Positions 1 through 8,898 of a stretch of 64,000 nucleotides of DNA are shown here, in pieces. This DNA comes from CAVPJW01 sp963705525. Lineage in GTDB: Bacteria > Acidobacteriota > Vicinamibacteria > Vicinamibacterales > CAVPJW01. How positions within the stretch are numbered: position 1 is the first letter of the stretch; every line of letters begins with the position of its first letter. A program made the translations under genes and the position numbers. Below the pieces are notes generated by a model that worked only from the letters and a program-made list of their open reading frames with translations, ran no database searches and was not told the DNA's origin. The stretch lies in assembly GCA_963705525.1 (NCBI GenBank), contig CAVPJW010000004.1, positions 1,302,001 through 1,366,000 on the forward strand. The letters run 5' to 3'.

Positions 1-204
1 GGTGACCCGGATGAGCGAGAGTTGATCGAGCAGGTCGGCGGGACGAAGATGGATCCGGTTGAGCAGGTGCTCGATTCTCCACAGGTTGGGCGCACTCGAT
101 CGACGGACCACCCCGACCACTTCGTACCCGCGGTCGAGCAGAAGCTCGGCCAGGTACGCCCCGTCCTGTCCGGTTATCCCCGTGATAATCGCTCGCTTTG
201 ACAT
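1..204 (-). CDS. gmd: GDP-mannose 4,6-dehydratase, N-terminal part (runs off the left edge)
   Basis: About 68 N-terminal residues are visible on the minus strand from an ATG at 204. They open with a short-chain dehydrogenase Rossmann motif, GITGQDG at residues 9-15, followed by AYLAELLL and VVRRSS, which is the usual start of Gmd. Gmd converts GDP-mannose to GDP-4-keto-6-deoxymannose in the cytosol, the precursor of GDP-fucose, GDP-rhamnose and GDP-perosamine. It begins 13 bases after the stop of the RmlC-like gene and reads the same way, so the three sugar genes here are probably cotranscribed. A related NAD-dependent epimerase is possible, but the TGITGQDGAYL signature favours Gmd. The C-terminal catalytic YxxxK lies outside the window. 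Confidence 0.85.
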   Translation of the reverse strand, partial: MSKRAIITGITGQDGAYLAELLLDRGYEVVGVVRRSSAPNLWRIEHLLNRIHLRPADLLDQLSLIRVT

Positions 205-217
205 CGACGTACCTCTC

Positions 218-715
218 TCAGCCGTCTTTCCTGGTCCAGTCATATCCGAGCGTGCCGTGCGGCTCGAGCCTGAACTCGTCCGGATCTACATATCGGTAGG
301 GTTCGTTCGGCACGTTGACGACCATGGCCATGTCAGTGCTGACGCACTTCCAGCCGTGATAAACGAGATTGGGCACCTGCACGAGCGTCAGGTTCTGAGC
401 TCCCAGGAAGAATTCGTTGACGGCGCCTTCGGTCGGAGATCCCTTCCGCGTATCGATCAGCACCAGCTTCACCATGCCGGCAATGCAGGCGAAATTGTCC
501 ACCTGATGCTTGTGATAATGCCACGCCTTGACGACGCCAGGGTACGTCGCCGAGATATAGACCTGGCCGAACCTGGTGAAGAGATCCGTTTCGTCCACAC
601 GCAGGATCTCCATGAGCCAGCCGCGCTCGTCGGGAATCAACCTGAGCTTCTTGGTCTTGACGCCTTCGATGACCGGATGCTTGACTCCTTCGCCGTACTT
701 TGCAGGTGTCGTCAC
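218..715 (-). CDS. RmlC-like cupin, dTDP-4-dehydrorhamnose 3,5-epimerase family
   Basis: A 166-residue protein related to RmlC but shorter than the usual 180-190 residues. The GTG start at 715 is chosen because GGAGAGA lies about 11 bases upstream and a longer reading would run far into the neighbouring dehydrogenase. A histidine-rich stretch, KAWHYHKHQVDNF around residues 63-75, occupies the place of the cupin active site. True RmlC epimerises dTDP-4-keto-6-deoxyglucose at C3 and C5. Variants of this length, often called epimerase-related, act on other keto-sugars or have no assigned substrate. It sits between gmd and a nucleotide-sugar dehydrogenase, which supports a role in sugar-nucleotide modification. 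The exact substrate cannot be read from the sequence. Confidence 0.8.
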   Translation of the reverse strand: MTTPAKYGEGVKHPVIEGVKTKKLRLIPDERGWLMEILRVDETDLFTRFGQVYISATYPGVVKAWHYHKHQVDNFACIAGMVKLVLIDTRKGSPTEGAVNEFFLGAQNLTLVQVPNLVYHGWKCVSTDMAMVVNVPNEPYRYVDPDEFRLEPHGTLGYDWTRKDG

Positions 716-744
716 GCTGGTTGTCTCTCCTCTCGCGCAGTACG

Positions 745-2097
745 TTACAGCCGGATGATGTGTGCGTCCCTGAAATCCCTGAGCGCATTCCGAGTGTCTA
801 CGATGAGCGGAGCTTTCGCCACGATCGCCGCATAGTCGAACGCCTGGTGGTTCGTCGTGATCACCGCGCAATCAATGCCTGTGGCGAGCGCCGCCTCCGG
901 ATCCATCGCGTCGAGCTTGAGCTGGCCTACCCGGATACTCGGCACATAGGGATCGCTGTACGACACCAGCGCGCCTTGTTTGCGCAGCAGCTGTGCGATA
1001 TCGATCGCCGGCGATTCGCGCGAATCGTTCACATCCGGCTTGTACGCCATCCCGAAGAGGTGCACACGCGCGCCGCGCAGCGACCGGCTCCGCGTATTCA
1101 GCGCCTCGATCACCCTCTCGATCACGAACCGAGGCATCGTCGCGTTGATGTGTCCAGCCAGCTCGATGAAACGGCTTTCGAATCCTATCTGCCGCGCCTT
1201 CCAGCTCAGATAGAACGGATCGACAGGAATGCAGTGGCCGCCGAGCCCCGGACCCGGATAGAACGGCATGAAGCCGAAGGGCTTGGTTCGGGCCGCGTCG
1301 ATCACTTCCCAGACATTGACGCCCAGCTCGCGGCACATCAGGGCCAGCTCGTTCACCAGGCCGATGTTGACCGCGCGGAAGGTGTTCTCGAGGAGCTTGA
1401 CCATTTCCGCGACGCGCGTTGACGAGACCGGAACCACGGTGTCCACGATCTGCGCGTACAGGGCCGTAGCCACTTCCGTCGAGACGCCGTCGATGCCGCC
1501 GACCACCTTGGGTATGTTCTTCGTGCCCCAGCGAGAATTGCCGGGATCCACCCGTTCGGGGGAAAAAGCGAGATAGAAATCCCTTCCGGCCTTGAGCCCG
1601 CCGGCCTCGAGCATCGGCCGCACAACTTCTTCCGTCGTCCCGGGATAGGTCGTTGACTCGAGAACAATGAGTTGGCCGCGATGGAGGTGGCTCGCCACCT
1701 TTTCGGCCGCGGCGACGATGTAGGAAAGATCCGGGTCCTTCGTCTTGCGAAGAGGCGTCGGAACGCAGATGTTGACCGAGTCGAGGTCCGCAAGCGCGCC
1801 GAAATTCGTCGTGGCCGTGAGGCGGCCGGCCGCCGCCAGTTCTCGCACGCGCGCAGAGGGGACATCACCGATGTACGATTCGCCCCGGTTCAGCGCGGCG
1901 ATTTTGGAGGCATCGACGTCGATGCCCGTTGCGTCGAAGCCTGCCGCTGCCAGCTCGACCACGAGAGGCAGGCCGACATAGCCCAGGCCGATCACTCCGG
2001 TCCGCGCTTGGCGCGCCCGCAATCGGGTGATGAGCGCCTGCGCGTCGGCGGCTTCCGCCGCCGGGGCGTCCGTCTTCGTTGTCGCGCGCGCGGCCAT
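745..2097 (-). CDS. Nucleotide-sugar dehydrogenase, UDP-GlcNAc/ManNAc 6-dehydrogenase type
   Basis: A 450-residue NAD-dependent UDP-sugar dehydrogenase. The nucleotide-binding motif GVIGLGYVGLP lies at residues 34-44. The catalytic cysteine is C289 within GPGLGGHCIPVDP, and the C-terminal UDP-binding domain contains GMAYKPDVNDSRESPA. These enzymes oxidise C6 of a UDP-hexose twice to give a uronic acid. The GPGLGGHCIPVDPFYL and ESTTYPGT context resembles WbpA/TviB-type enzymes acting on UDP-GlcNAc more than UDP-glucose dehydrogenases, but that is inference. The start is the ATG at 2097; an upstream TTG at 2154 would add 19 residues without homology. The gene is divergent from thiG and 29 bases upstream of the RmlC-like gene. 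Confidence 0.88.
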   Translation of the reverse strand: MAARATTKTDAPAAEAADAQALITRLRARQARTGVIGLGYVGLPLVVELAAAGFDATGIDVDASKIAALNRGESYIGDVPSARVRELAAAGRLTATTNFGALADLDSVNICVPTPLRKTKDPDLSYIVAAAEKVASHLHRGQLIVLESTTYPGTTEEVVRPMLEAGGLKAGRDFYLAFSPERVDPGNSRWGTKNIPKVVGGIDGVSTEVATALYAQIVDTVVPVSSTRVAEMVKLLENTFRAVNIGLVNELALMCRELGVNVWEVIDAARTKPFGFMPFYPGPGLGGHCIPVDPFYLSWKARQIGFESRFIELAGHINATMPRFVIERVIEALNTRSRSLRGARVHLFGMAYKPDVNDSRESPAIDIAQLLRKQGALVSYSDPYVPSIRVGQLKLDAMDPEAALATGIDCAVITTNHQAFDYAAIVAKAPLIVDTRNALRDFRDAHIIRL

Positions 2098-2164
2098 GTT
2101 CCGGTCGATCACTATAGCACCGCTCGTAATGCGAACTAAGTAGTCGCGTTTCAAGCGCTTACGC

Positions 2165-2194
2165 TTGACTTGGCGCGACGTCGCGCGGTACGCT
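2165..2194 (+). promoter_or_regulatory. Candidate sigma-70 promoter of thiG with palindrome in the spacer
   Basis: TTGACT at 2165-2170 and TACGCT at 2189-2194 are separated by 18 bases, a near-consensus spacing. The spacer contains the perfect 14-base palindrome GCGCGACGTCGCGC at 2173-2186, which could be a repressor site or chance in GC-rich DNA. The thiG start is 50 bases downstream. No TPP riboswitch can be recognised in the leader. Confidence 0.42.
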
Positions 2195-2244
2195 CTGCGA
2201 GAACGACTCGCCAGCTCACCGCGACGGTCATCGACCGTAACCCA

Positions 2245-3024
2245 ATGTCCACAGATCCCCTCGTAATCGCCGGTCGCCGTTTCACGTCACGGCTCATCGT
2301 GGGGACGGGGAAATACTCGTCGAACGCCGTTATGGCCAGCGCGCTTCAGGCCTCGGGGGCCGAAATGGTGACGGTGGCCGTCCGCCGGGTCAATTTGAGC
2401 GATCGCTCCAAGGAATCGCTCCTTGACTATATCGACACGAGCCGGATGATGCTTCTCCCCAACACCGCGGGGTGCTACAGCGCCGAGGACGCGATTCGGA
2501 CGGCGCGGCTGGGGCGCGAAGCGGGACTCTCGGAGTGGGTGAAGCTCGAGGTGATCGGCGACGAACGTACTCTGTTTCCCGACAACGTCGCCCTTCTCGA
2601 AGCCACGCGCGTCCTCGTCAAAGACGGCTTCATCGTCCTGCCTTACACCAACGATGATCCTGTAGTATGCCGGAAGCTCGAAGACGCCGGCGCGGCCGCG
2701 GTGATGCCGCTCGGCGCTCCGATTGGCTCCGGGCTCGGCATTCAGAATCTCAACAACATCAGGATCATCCGCGAGTTCGCGCGCGTTCCGGTCATCGTGG
2801 ATGCGGGCGTGGGTACCGCGTCCGATGCCACGATCGCCATGGAACTCGGCGTGGACGGCGTCCTGATGAATACCGCGATTGCAGGCGCGACCGACCCGGT
2901 GGCCATGGCCACGGCGATGAAGCTCGCCGTCGAAGCCGGACGTCTGGCCCATCTGGCCGGACGCATTCCCAGGAAGGCCTACGCGACGGCCAGCAGCCCC
3001 GTCGAAGGTGTCGTCGGGCGCTGA
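2245..3024 (+). CDS. thiG: Thiazole synthase ThiG
   Basis: A 259-residue TIM-barrel enzyme that forms the thiazole phosphate of thiamine from 1-deoxyxylulose 5-phosphate, dehydroglycine and ThiS thiocarboxylate. The opening RRFTSRLIVGTGKY, the Schiff-base lysine in WVKLEVIGD (K100) and the phosphate-binding GAPIGSGLGIQN and VDAGVGTASDA segments are typical. Length matches the family. The ATG at 2245 is chosen; the frame is open further upstream but without homology. No thiS, thiF, thiO/thiH, thiC or thiE is next to it. The gene stands alone between polysaccharide genes, so the sulphur carrier must be encoded elsewhere. The methyltransferase gene starts 13 bases after its stop. Confidence 0.95.
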   Translation: MSTDPLVIAGRRFTSRLIVGTGKYSSNAVMASALQASGAEMVTVAVRRVNLSDRSKESLLDYIDTSRMMLLPNTAGCYSAEDAIRTARLGREAGLSEWVKLEVIGDERTLFPDNVALLEATRVLVKDGFIVLPYTNDDPVVCRKLEDAGAAAVMPLGAPIGSGLGIQNLNNIRIIREFARVPVIVDAGVGTASDATIAMELGVDGVLMNTAIAGATDPVAMATAMKLAVEAGRLAHLAGRIPRKAYATASSPVEGVVGR

Positions 3025-3037
3025 CGTCCGACATCGC

Positions 3038-4561
3038 ATGTTTGAGCGAACGGTCAGCGAGCGAGATCTGGCGGCGCTGAAGGCCGCGCGAGACGAGGCC
3101 GAGGCGCGATATCGTCGGGCGCTGACCGATCTCGATCGCGCGATTCACGCCGTCGACGATTACCCGCATCCGCCGCCCGGCCCGGACGAAGCACAGATCA
3201 CGCCGCTCAATCAGCTCTGGCAGGTGACGCCGGAGAATGGTGCGGCGCCAGCCGGCTGGCGCCAGCGTCTTCAAAGAATGCTGGCGCGGCCACTCGTCCC
3301 GTACTTCGAACGGCAGCAGGCGTTCAACTCAGCCGCGGTCGATCACGTCAACCGCAATCTCGTCGTCATGCGCGAGACGCAGAGGGCGATCGCCAGCGTC
3401 ATCGCGCTCGTGCAGTATCACTTTCAGTCCGTCCAGCTCCACACGATGGCGTATCTCCAGAATCTGACGCCGTACATCGACGCCAACGATCGCGAGGTCT
3501 CGGGCCTCATGCGGCGGATCAACGAAGACGTCGCGGAGCGCGTCACCAAGCTCGAAAACCTCCCCGACGTCATCGATACGGTGGCGGACGACCTGCTCAA
3601 GCAATCGGAATCGATGAAGGCGCGGGAGCGACGCTTCGAGGGGCGCGTGTCGGCACTGCGTGCCGCTCACGAAGACACGATCATCGAAACACGCACCGCC
3701 CTCTCGGCCTTGCAGCACACCACATCCGCCCTCCGCCGCCAGATGGAGGACTTGCTTCAGGGCGGGGCCAGCGCAGGAGGAGCCGCGCGCACAGAGTCCT
3801 CCGGTGCCGATCGAAACGCCGGGTCGCCACCGGATCCCCGAGCGGCCTCCGCATCGTTCGACGCGCAGAAGTATGTCGGATTCGAAGACCTCTTTCGAGG
3901 CAGCCAGGAAGAGATCAAGAGCCGCCTGACCGACTATGTGCCCGATTTCGAGGGGGCCTCGAACGTGCTCGACGTCGGATGCGGGCGCGGCGAGTTCCTC
4001 GATCTCTTGCAGGAGCGAGGGATCGTCGCCAGGGGACTCGATATCAATCACGAGATGGTGGAACTGTGCAGAGCGCGCGGCCTCGATGCCGTCGAAGCAG
4101 ACGCACTGTCGTACCTCGAGTCCGTTCCAGATGCGTCGCTTGGAGGCATCTTCGCGGCGCAAGTCATCGAGCACCTTCAGCCGGACTACCTCCTGCGCTT
4201 CCTCGATGTGGCGAACCGGAAACTGAAACCCGGCGCCAAGATCGCGCTCGAGACGATCAACCCGGCATGCTGGTTCGCGTTCTTCCAGAGCTACATCAGG
4301 GACATCACCCACGAGCGCGCGCTGCACCCGGAAACCATGCGCTATCTAATGGTCGCGAGCGGCTTCCGGGACGTCGAGCTGCGGTATCGCGCGCCCTATC
4401 CGGCCCACGAAAAGCTGCAGCTGCTGCCACGGCCGGCCAGCTCCGGGTCGGCGGACGCCGACGCGCAGCAGGAGCTGGTGGACACCTTCAACGAGAATGT
4501 CGAGAAGATCAACCACCTCCTGTTCACCTACATGGACTACGCCGTAATCGGGCGGCGATGA
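3038..4561 (+). CDS. SAM-dependent methyltransferase with long N-terminal helical/coiled-coil region
   Basis: A 507-residue protein. The first ~240 residues are charged, heptad-like helix (ERDLAALKAARDEAEARYRRA and more) with no recognised enzyme fold. A class I methyltransferase domain follows, with the SAM motif VLDVGCGRGEF near residue 310, GLDINHEMV, and a motif-IV-like FAAQVIEHLQPDYLLR. Related methyltransferase domains occur in O-antigen and capsule loci, where coiled-coil methyltransferases such as WbdD cap and measure glycan chains. Whether this one does is inference from its neighbour, an O-antigen polymerase/ligase-like protein 12 bases downstream. The start is the ATG at 3038. A GTG at 3008 would overlap thiG. 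Confidence 0.75.
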   Translation: MFERTVSERDLAALKAARDEAEARYRRALTDLDRAIHAVDDYPHPPPGPDEAQITPLNQLWQVTPENGAAPAGWRQRLQRMLARPLVPYFERQQAFNSAAVDHVNRNLVVMRETQRAIASVIALVQYHFQSVQLHTMAYLQNLTPYIDANDREVSGLMRRINEDVAERVTKLENLPDVIDTVADDLLKQSESMKARERRFEGRVSALRAAHEDTIIETRTALSALQHTTSALRRQMEDLLQGGASAGGAARTESSGADRNAGSPPDPRAASASFDAQKYVGFEDLFRGSQEEIKSRLTDYVPDFEGASNVLDVGCGRGEFLDLLQERGIVARGLDINHEMVELCRARGLDAVEADALSYLESVPDASLGGIFAAQVIEHLQPDYLLRFLDVANRKLKPGAKIALETINPACWFAFFQSYIRDITHERALHPETMRYLMVASGFRDVELRYRAPYPAHEKLQLLPRPASSGSADADAQQELVDTFNENVEKINHLLFTYMDYAVIGRR

Positions 4562-4573
4562 CCGCGGCGTCAT

Positions 4574-6655
4574 ATGAACATCGCGGTTCACCACGAGGTT
4601 TCCGCGCCGCCCGATCACGTTCAGGACCGAACGGGCCGTTCTTTCCCGACTGATTCGCGCCTCGCCGATCGCATCAGCCAATATTTCATCGTCTTTGCGC
4701 GGCTGACGCTGGCCGCGTTCGCCCTGGTCCTGTTTCTGTCGGCGCTCTGGATTCCGGGACTGTCCACGGTCGCCGCAATCACCCTGGGCGCCTACGCGCT
4801 GCTCTGCTGGTTCAGTCCACCGGGCGCCTTATTTGTGGCATCCGGAATCGGTCCTCTCGCGTACATGCTGTCAACGCTCGGAGGATTTCCGGTCGCTCGA
4901 GCCAGCGAGATTTTCGTGCTGGGATTTCTGGCCGGCTGGCTCGTTCGAGGGCCCTTGCCACGTGCAGAGCACGGACACGAATCCTCGACGACCGTCGCGG
5001 GGTTGTTCGTGCTGACGGTCGCGGCCTCGACCGTTGTGTCGCTGGCCGTTGTCCATGCGTCATGGACGGGTGACCAGACATTCTGGACGGCGCTGATTCA
5101 GTACCTCGCGGGCGGCTATATCGCCCAGCCCGCTGGCGTGTTCAGATCGATACCCACGGGGCTCCTCCTCATTGAAGGCATCGCGCTGATGACTGCCGTT
5201 CGTGCGATTTGCACAGCCGATCCCGGGAGGACTCTTCCGCTCGTTCGAATGGTGATCGCGGGCGGCGTCGGAGCCGCGTGTCTGAGTGTCTTAATCCTAT
5301 TCGAAGCGCTGGCGCAAAGTGACCAACCCTTGAGCGTCGTGTCCAGGCTCCTTGCCGGAAATGTTCGTCTGAGCTTCCATGTGCCCGACGTCAACGCGGC
5401 GGGATCGTACTTCGTGCTCGTCTGTCTCCTGGCGGCCGGAGCGAGCCGAATCACCGAGGGCCGGCGAGCCCTGTCATGGGCCGCGACCGGCATGCTGCTC
5501 CTCGGCCTGCTCCTGTCGAGATCCCGAGCGGCCTTCTGGTCCCTCGTCGTCGTCGCCGCCGCCTCGCGCATCCTTCTCAGCCTTCGCGATAGTCCGTCGC
5601 CCCGCCACACAAGGAAGTTGGGGCGAGGCGCCATGGTCCTCGCCATGGCGCTCGTGATCCTCGGCGTATATTCCAACGTGATGTTCGGCGACGCGGCGAG
5701 GGCCGGGCTCTGGATTCGACTGGGATTCACCGAGACCAGCCTCAGGATGATGTCGACGAGCCCGCTCTTTGGCGTGGGAACGGGCAACTACCTCGGCCGG
5801 TCCGGTGCGTTCATGCCCGACTGGTTGAGGGCTCTCTATCCACGCGAAAATGCGCACAACTACTTCCTTCAGGTCGCGGCCGAGCTGGGCCTCGTTGGCG
5901 GAATCCTGTTCGCGAGCCTGCTGATCCTGCCGATTGTCGTGGCCCTTCGAACGTGGCGGGTCAGGGAGCCTTCCGATCCTCTGCTTGGCGGCCTCATCGG
6001 TTCTGTTGTCGCGTTTCTGGTGACGTGCCTGGCTGGACATCCATTCCTTCATGCGAGCGTGGCGTATCCGTTCTGGACCGTTCTCGGGCTGCTGAAGGCG
6101 CGGGGGACCGAGACAATCGATACGCGGAAGAACCTCGCGGCTTCCGGCGATTCACGGCGATCCTCCTGGCGGCGGAACTGGACGATCGCGATTCCGGCCG
6201 TGTTGATTGTGCTCTGCGTGTTTCCGCGGATGAGGGCGGAGACGTCTCGCGTGGATCTCAGCCGGGCAACTCGAGGACTCTCCCCATGGCAGACAGAATC
6301 CGGCGGGCGACGATTCAGGTGGGCTGGCCCGGACGCGACGTTCTACATTCCGGGCCGCGCCGTGCGTGTGCAGTTCCCCGTGCAGCTCCCGCCGAGGTCG
6401 CGATCGTCCGCCACAGAAGGAGAGCAGGTCAGCATCTTTCTCGATGGACGGCCGGCGAACACCATCGACCTTAAAGCCGGCGATTGGGTGACCGTACAGC
6501 TCCTGGTACCGGATCGGCCGAATGTCACCTTCCACCGAGTCGATCTGCGGGTCGGCGTGCCATCAACCGGGGCCGAACCAGGCGACGCTCGTCGGTCGCG
6601 GCGGATTCAGATGGGCGAAGTGACGGTCATCGAAGCAGGCACGCGGGAGAGGTAG
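4574..6655 (+). CDS. O-antigen polymerase/ligase family membrane protein (Wzy/WaaL-like)
   Basis: A 693-residue protein with about 10-12 hydrophobic segments between residues ~35 and 500. The Wzy_C signature NAHNYFLQVAAELGLVGG lies near residue 425, preceded by LFGVGTGNY. These inner-membrane proteins either polymerise O-units or transfer finished chains to lipid A-core from the periplasmic side. Sequence alone does not separate the two. The last ~160 residues form an extra soluble domain of beta-rich character, with no hydrophobic segments after the final helix near residue 535 (VLIVLCVF). That tail may be periplasmic and is not part of the standard fold. The gene probably forms an operon with the upstream methyltransferase. 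Confidence 0.82.
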   Translation: MNIAVHHEVSAPPDHVQDRTGRSFPTDSRLADRISQYFIVFARLTLAAFALVLFLSALWIPGLSTVAAITLGAYALLCWFSPPGALFVASGIGPLAYMLSTLGGFPVARASEIFVLGFLAGWLVRGPLPRAEHGHESSTTVAGLFVLTVAASTVVSLAVVHASWTGDQTFWTALIQYLAGGYIAQPAGVFRSIPTGLLLIEGIALMTAVRAICTADPGRTLPLVRMVIAGGVGAACLSVLILFEALAQSDQPLSVVSRLLAGNVRLSFHVPDVNAAGSYFVLVCLLAAGASRITEGRRALSWAATGMLLLGLLLSRSRAAFWSLVVVAAASRILLSLRDSPSPRHTRKLGRGAMVLAMALVILGVYSNVMFGDAARAGLWIRLGFTETSLRMMSTSPLFGVGTGNYLGRSGAFMPDWLRALYPRENAHNYFLQVAAELGLVGGILFASLLILPIVVALRTWRVREPSDPLLGGLIGSVVAFLVTCLAGHPFLHASVAYPFWTVLGLLKARGTETIDTRKNLAASGDSRRSSWRRNWTIAIPAVLIVLCVFPRMRAETSRVDLSRATRGLSPWQTESGGRRFRWAGPDATFYIPGRAVRVQFPVQLPPRSRSSATEGEQVSIFLDGRPANTIDLKAGDWVTVQLLVPDRPNVTFHRVDLRVGVPSTGAEPGDARRSRRIQMGEVTVIEAGTRER

Positions 6656-6674
6656 TTGGGCGATGTTCGTGTCT

Positions 6675-7559
6675 TCAGCGAGGCAGAAGGCCCCGCACGC
6701 CAAGGTAGTGAGACAACGCCTCCTGCCAGGTCCGCATCGGAATGCCGGCCGCGGCAAGCTTGGCGTTCGAGAGGGCTGAATAGATCGGCCGTTCCGCGGC
6801 CAAATTCACCGACGCCGCCGGCACGCCGACGATCGATGCCTTCCGGCCGAGCAGGCGTTCGACCTCCCTGGCGAGATCGTACCAGGTGCAATATCCGGAA
6901 TTCACCGTGTGGTAAATCCCCGGCGCTGGTGTCCGTTCGAGGATGCCTCGTACGGCGGTGGCGATGTCCACGACATAGCTCGGCGACACCGTTCGATCGA
7001 CGAAGGCTTTGACATCGCGTCCCTCGGCGATCGCGTCCACGATCTTGTCGAGGCTGCTCCGGCGCGACGAGTGCAGAACCGCGGGTCCGCCGAAGAGACT
7101 CTCGACGCGCATGATGTAGTGCCGCGATACATCGCTCGCGAACCACTCGCCGAGCAGCTTCGACACGGCATACGTGCTGCGCGGGTGCGGAGGCTGCTCC
7201 TCGGTATATGGAGAGGCTGCCGTTCCGTCGAACACGAAATCGGTGCTGAAATGGACGAGCGTCGCCTCGAGTTCGTCGGCGGCCCTCGCCAGGTGACGCA
7301 CCGCGAAGCCGTTGACCTCCAGAGCGGCGACCGGCGCGCGCTCTGCGCCATCGACGTCGGTGAACGCGCCGCAGTTGATGATGACGCTCGGCCGAATGCG
7401 GCGCACCGCGTCCACGACCGCCTGCTGATCGGCGAGATCGAGCTGATGATGGGTGAACCCGATGACCTCGTGATTGGAGCTCAGCTCTTCGGTGATGGCC
7501 GATCCGAGCTGTCCTGCGGAGCCGGTCACCAGAAGGGGGCCCGACCGTCTGATCGTCAT
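6675..7559 (-). CDS. rfbD: dTDP-4-dehydrorhamnose reductase (RmlD family)
   Basis: A 294-residue short-chain reductase/epimerase. The N-terminal GSAGQLGSAI binds NAD(P)H. The INCGAFTDVDGAE segment and the catalytic YAVSK (in STYAVSKLLGEW) match RmlD, which reduces dTDP-4-keto-L-rhamnose to dTDP-L-rhamnose. Its ATG at 7559 overlaps the stop of the symporter gene by four bases, indicating translational coupling. rmlA and rmlB are not in the window, and the RmlC-like gene lies 6 kb away on the same strand. Related sugar-nucleotide reductases share the motifs, so the substrate is less certain than the family. Confidence 0.82.
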   Translation of the reverse strand: MTIRRSGPLLVTGSAGQLGSAITEELSSNHEVIGFTHHQLDLADQQAVVDAVRRIRPSVIINCGAFTDVDGAERAPVAALEVNGFAVRHLARAADELEATLVHFSTDFVFDGTAASPYTEEQPPHPRSTYAVSKLLGEWFASDVSRHYIMRVESLFGGPAVLHSSRRSSLDKIVDAIAEGRDVKAFVDRTVSPSYVVDIATAVRGILERTPAPGIYHTVNSGYCTWYDLAREVERLLGRKASIVGVPAASVNLAAERPIYSALSNAKLAAAGIPMRTWQEALSHYLGVRGLLPR

Positions 7560-8833
7560 GCGGCCCGATCCGCCACGGCGAATGCCCGCACCTTGCTGTC
7601 GTCGAGCACGCCTTCCCATCGTGCCACGACGGCCGTCGCAATGCAGTTGCCCATCACGTTGACCGCGGTCCGGCCCATATCCATGACCTGATCGACGCCG
7701 AGCAGGATGGCGGCGCCTTCGAGCGGAAGATTGAACGTCGTGAGCGTCGCCGTCAGGACGACCAGCGCCGCGCGCGGCACGCCGGCGACGCCCTTGCTCG
7801 TCAGCATCAGGGTCAACATCATCACGAGCTGCTGTCCCAGGGACAGCTCGATTCCGGCCAGCTGCGCGACGAAGACGCTGGCCAGCGACAGGTACAACGT
7901 CGAACCATCGAGATTGAAGGTGTACCCCGTCGGCAGCACGAAGCTGACGATGTTCTTGGGCACGCCGAATCGCTCCATCACTTCGAGCGCCTTCGGCAGC
8001 GCGGCCTCGCTGCTCGCCGTGGTGAACGCAATCAGGAAGGGCTCGCGGATCGCCCGGACGAACGTCAGAAACGGCACGTGAATGAGAAGCGACACGCCCC
8101 CGATGACGATGAGCACGAACACCAGCAACCCGCCGTACATCAGCAGCACGAGCTTGCCGAGCGTCACCAGGATCGCGGCGCCTTTCCCACCGACGGTCGC
8201 GGCAATCGCCGCCATGACGCCGATCGGCGCGAACTTCATCACGTAGCCTGTCACGCGGAACATGGCCTGAGCCACGCTGTCGAGCAGCTCCAGGACGGGC
8301 TTGCCTCGACTGCCAATGGCCGCCAGCGCGATGCCGAAGAAGCACGCGAACACGACGATCTGCAGGATGTCGCCGCGCGCCATCGAATCGACCACCGAGG
8401 TCGGGAAGAGGTGCAGGAAGATGTCCCACCCGCGCTGCTGGCGGGCGGTCATGGCGGCCACTTCCGCCGTGTCCGCAAGGGGAACCGTCAGTCCAGCACC
8501 GGGTCGAAACACGTTGACCAATGCCAGACCGAGGAACAGCGCGATCGTCGTCGCAACTTCGAAATAGATGATCGCCTTGAGCCCGATGCGTCCCATCGCG
8601 CGCACGTCGCCGGTGCCCGCGATCCCCACGACGAGTGTCGAAAAGAGAAGCGGCGCGATGATCATCCGGATCATCCGCAGGAAGGCGTCTGCCAGCGGTT
8701 TGATGCCGACGCCCAGCGCGGGCCAGAGCCAGCCGACAAGGATGCCAATCGCCAGGCCCAGGAAAATCTGGGTGGTCAGTCCGGGAAAACGCGAAGCGCG
8801 GGGAGGGCTATCGGCAGAAGGTCCGGCTCGCAC
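7556..8833 (-). CDS. Dicarboxylate/amino acid:cation symporter (DAACS family)
   Basis: A 425-residue inner-membrane transporter of the GltP/DctA family, which couples uptake of glutamate, aspartate or C4-dicarboxylates to Na+ or H+. Visible marks are MIIAPLLFSTLV near the N-terminus, the re-entrant-loop serine stretch TTASSEAALPKALEV, the helix with GYTFNLDGSTLY and the TSKGVAGVPRAALVV segment. The GTG at 8833 is the best start in frame, but it lacks a strong Shine-Dalgarno sequence. The stop overlaps the rfbD start. The role in this sugar locus is unclear. GltP and DctA cannot be told apart here. Confidence 0.88.
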   Translation of the reverse strand: MRAGPSADSPPRASRFPGLTTQIFLGLAIGILVGWLWPALGVGIKPLADAFLRMIRMIIAPLLFSTLVVGIAGTGDVRAMGRIGLKAIIYFEVATTIALFLGLALVNVFRPGAGLTVPLADTAEVAAMTARQQRGWDIFLHLFPTSVVDSMARGDILQIVVFACFFGIALAAIGSRGKPVLELLDSVAQAMFRVTGYVMKFAPIGVMAAIAATVGGKGAAILVTLGKLVLLMYGGLLVFVLIVIGGVSLLIHVPFLTFVRAIREPFLIAFTTASSEAALPKALEVMERFGVPKNIVSFVLPTGYTFNLDGSTLYLSLASVFVAQLAGIELSLGQQLVMMLTLMLTSKGVAGVPRAALVVLTATLTTFNLPLEGAAILLGVDQVMDMGRTAVNVMGNCIATAVVARWEGVLDDSKVRAFAVADRAA

Positions 8834-8898
8834 GGGTGTGAGTGTAGCTCAGGACGACGGCGCGAGCCACGCGCCAGGCGCGCCGGAGTCGGCTGCTA

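Noticed and set aside
2098..2244. TPP riboswitch before thiG
   Set aside because: No conserved CTGAGA or ACCTGATC-type elements; the gap is only about 150 bases and contains promoter-like sequence.
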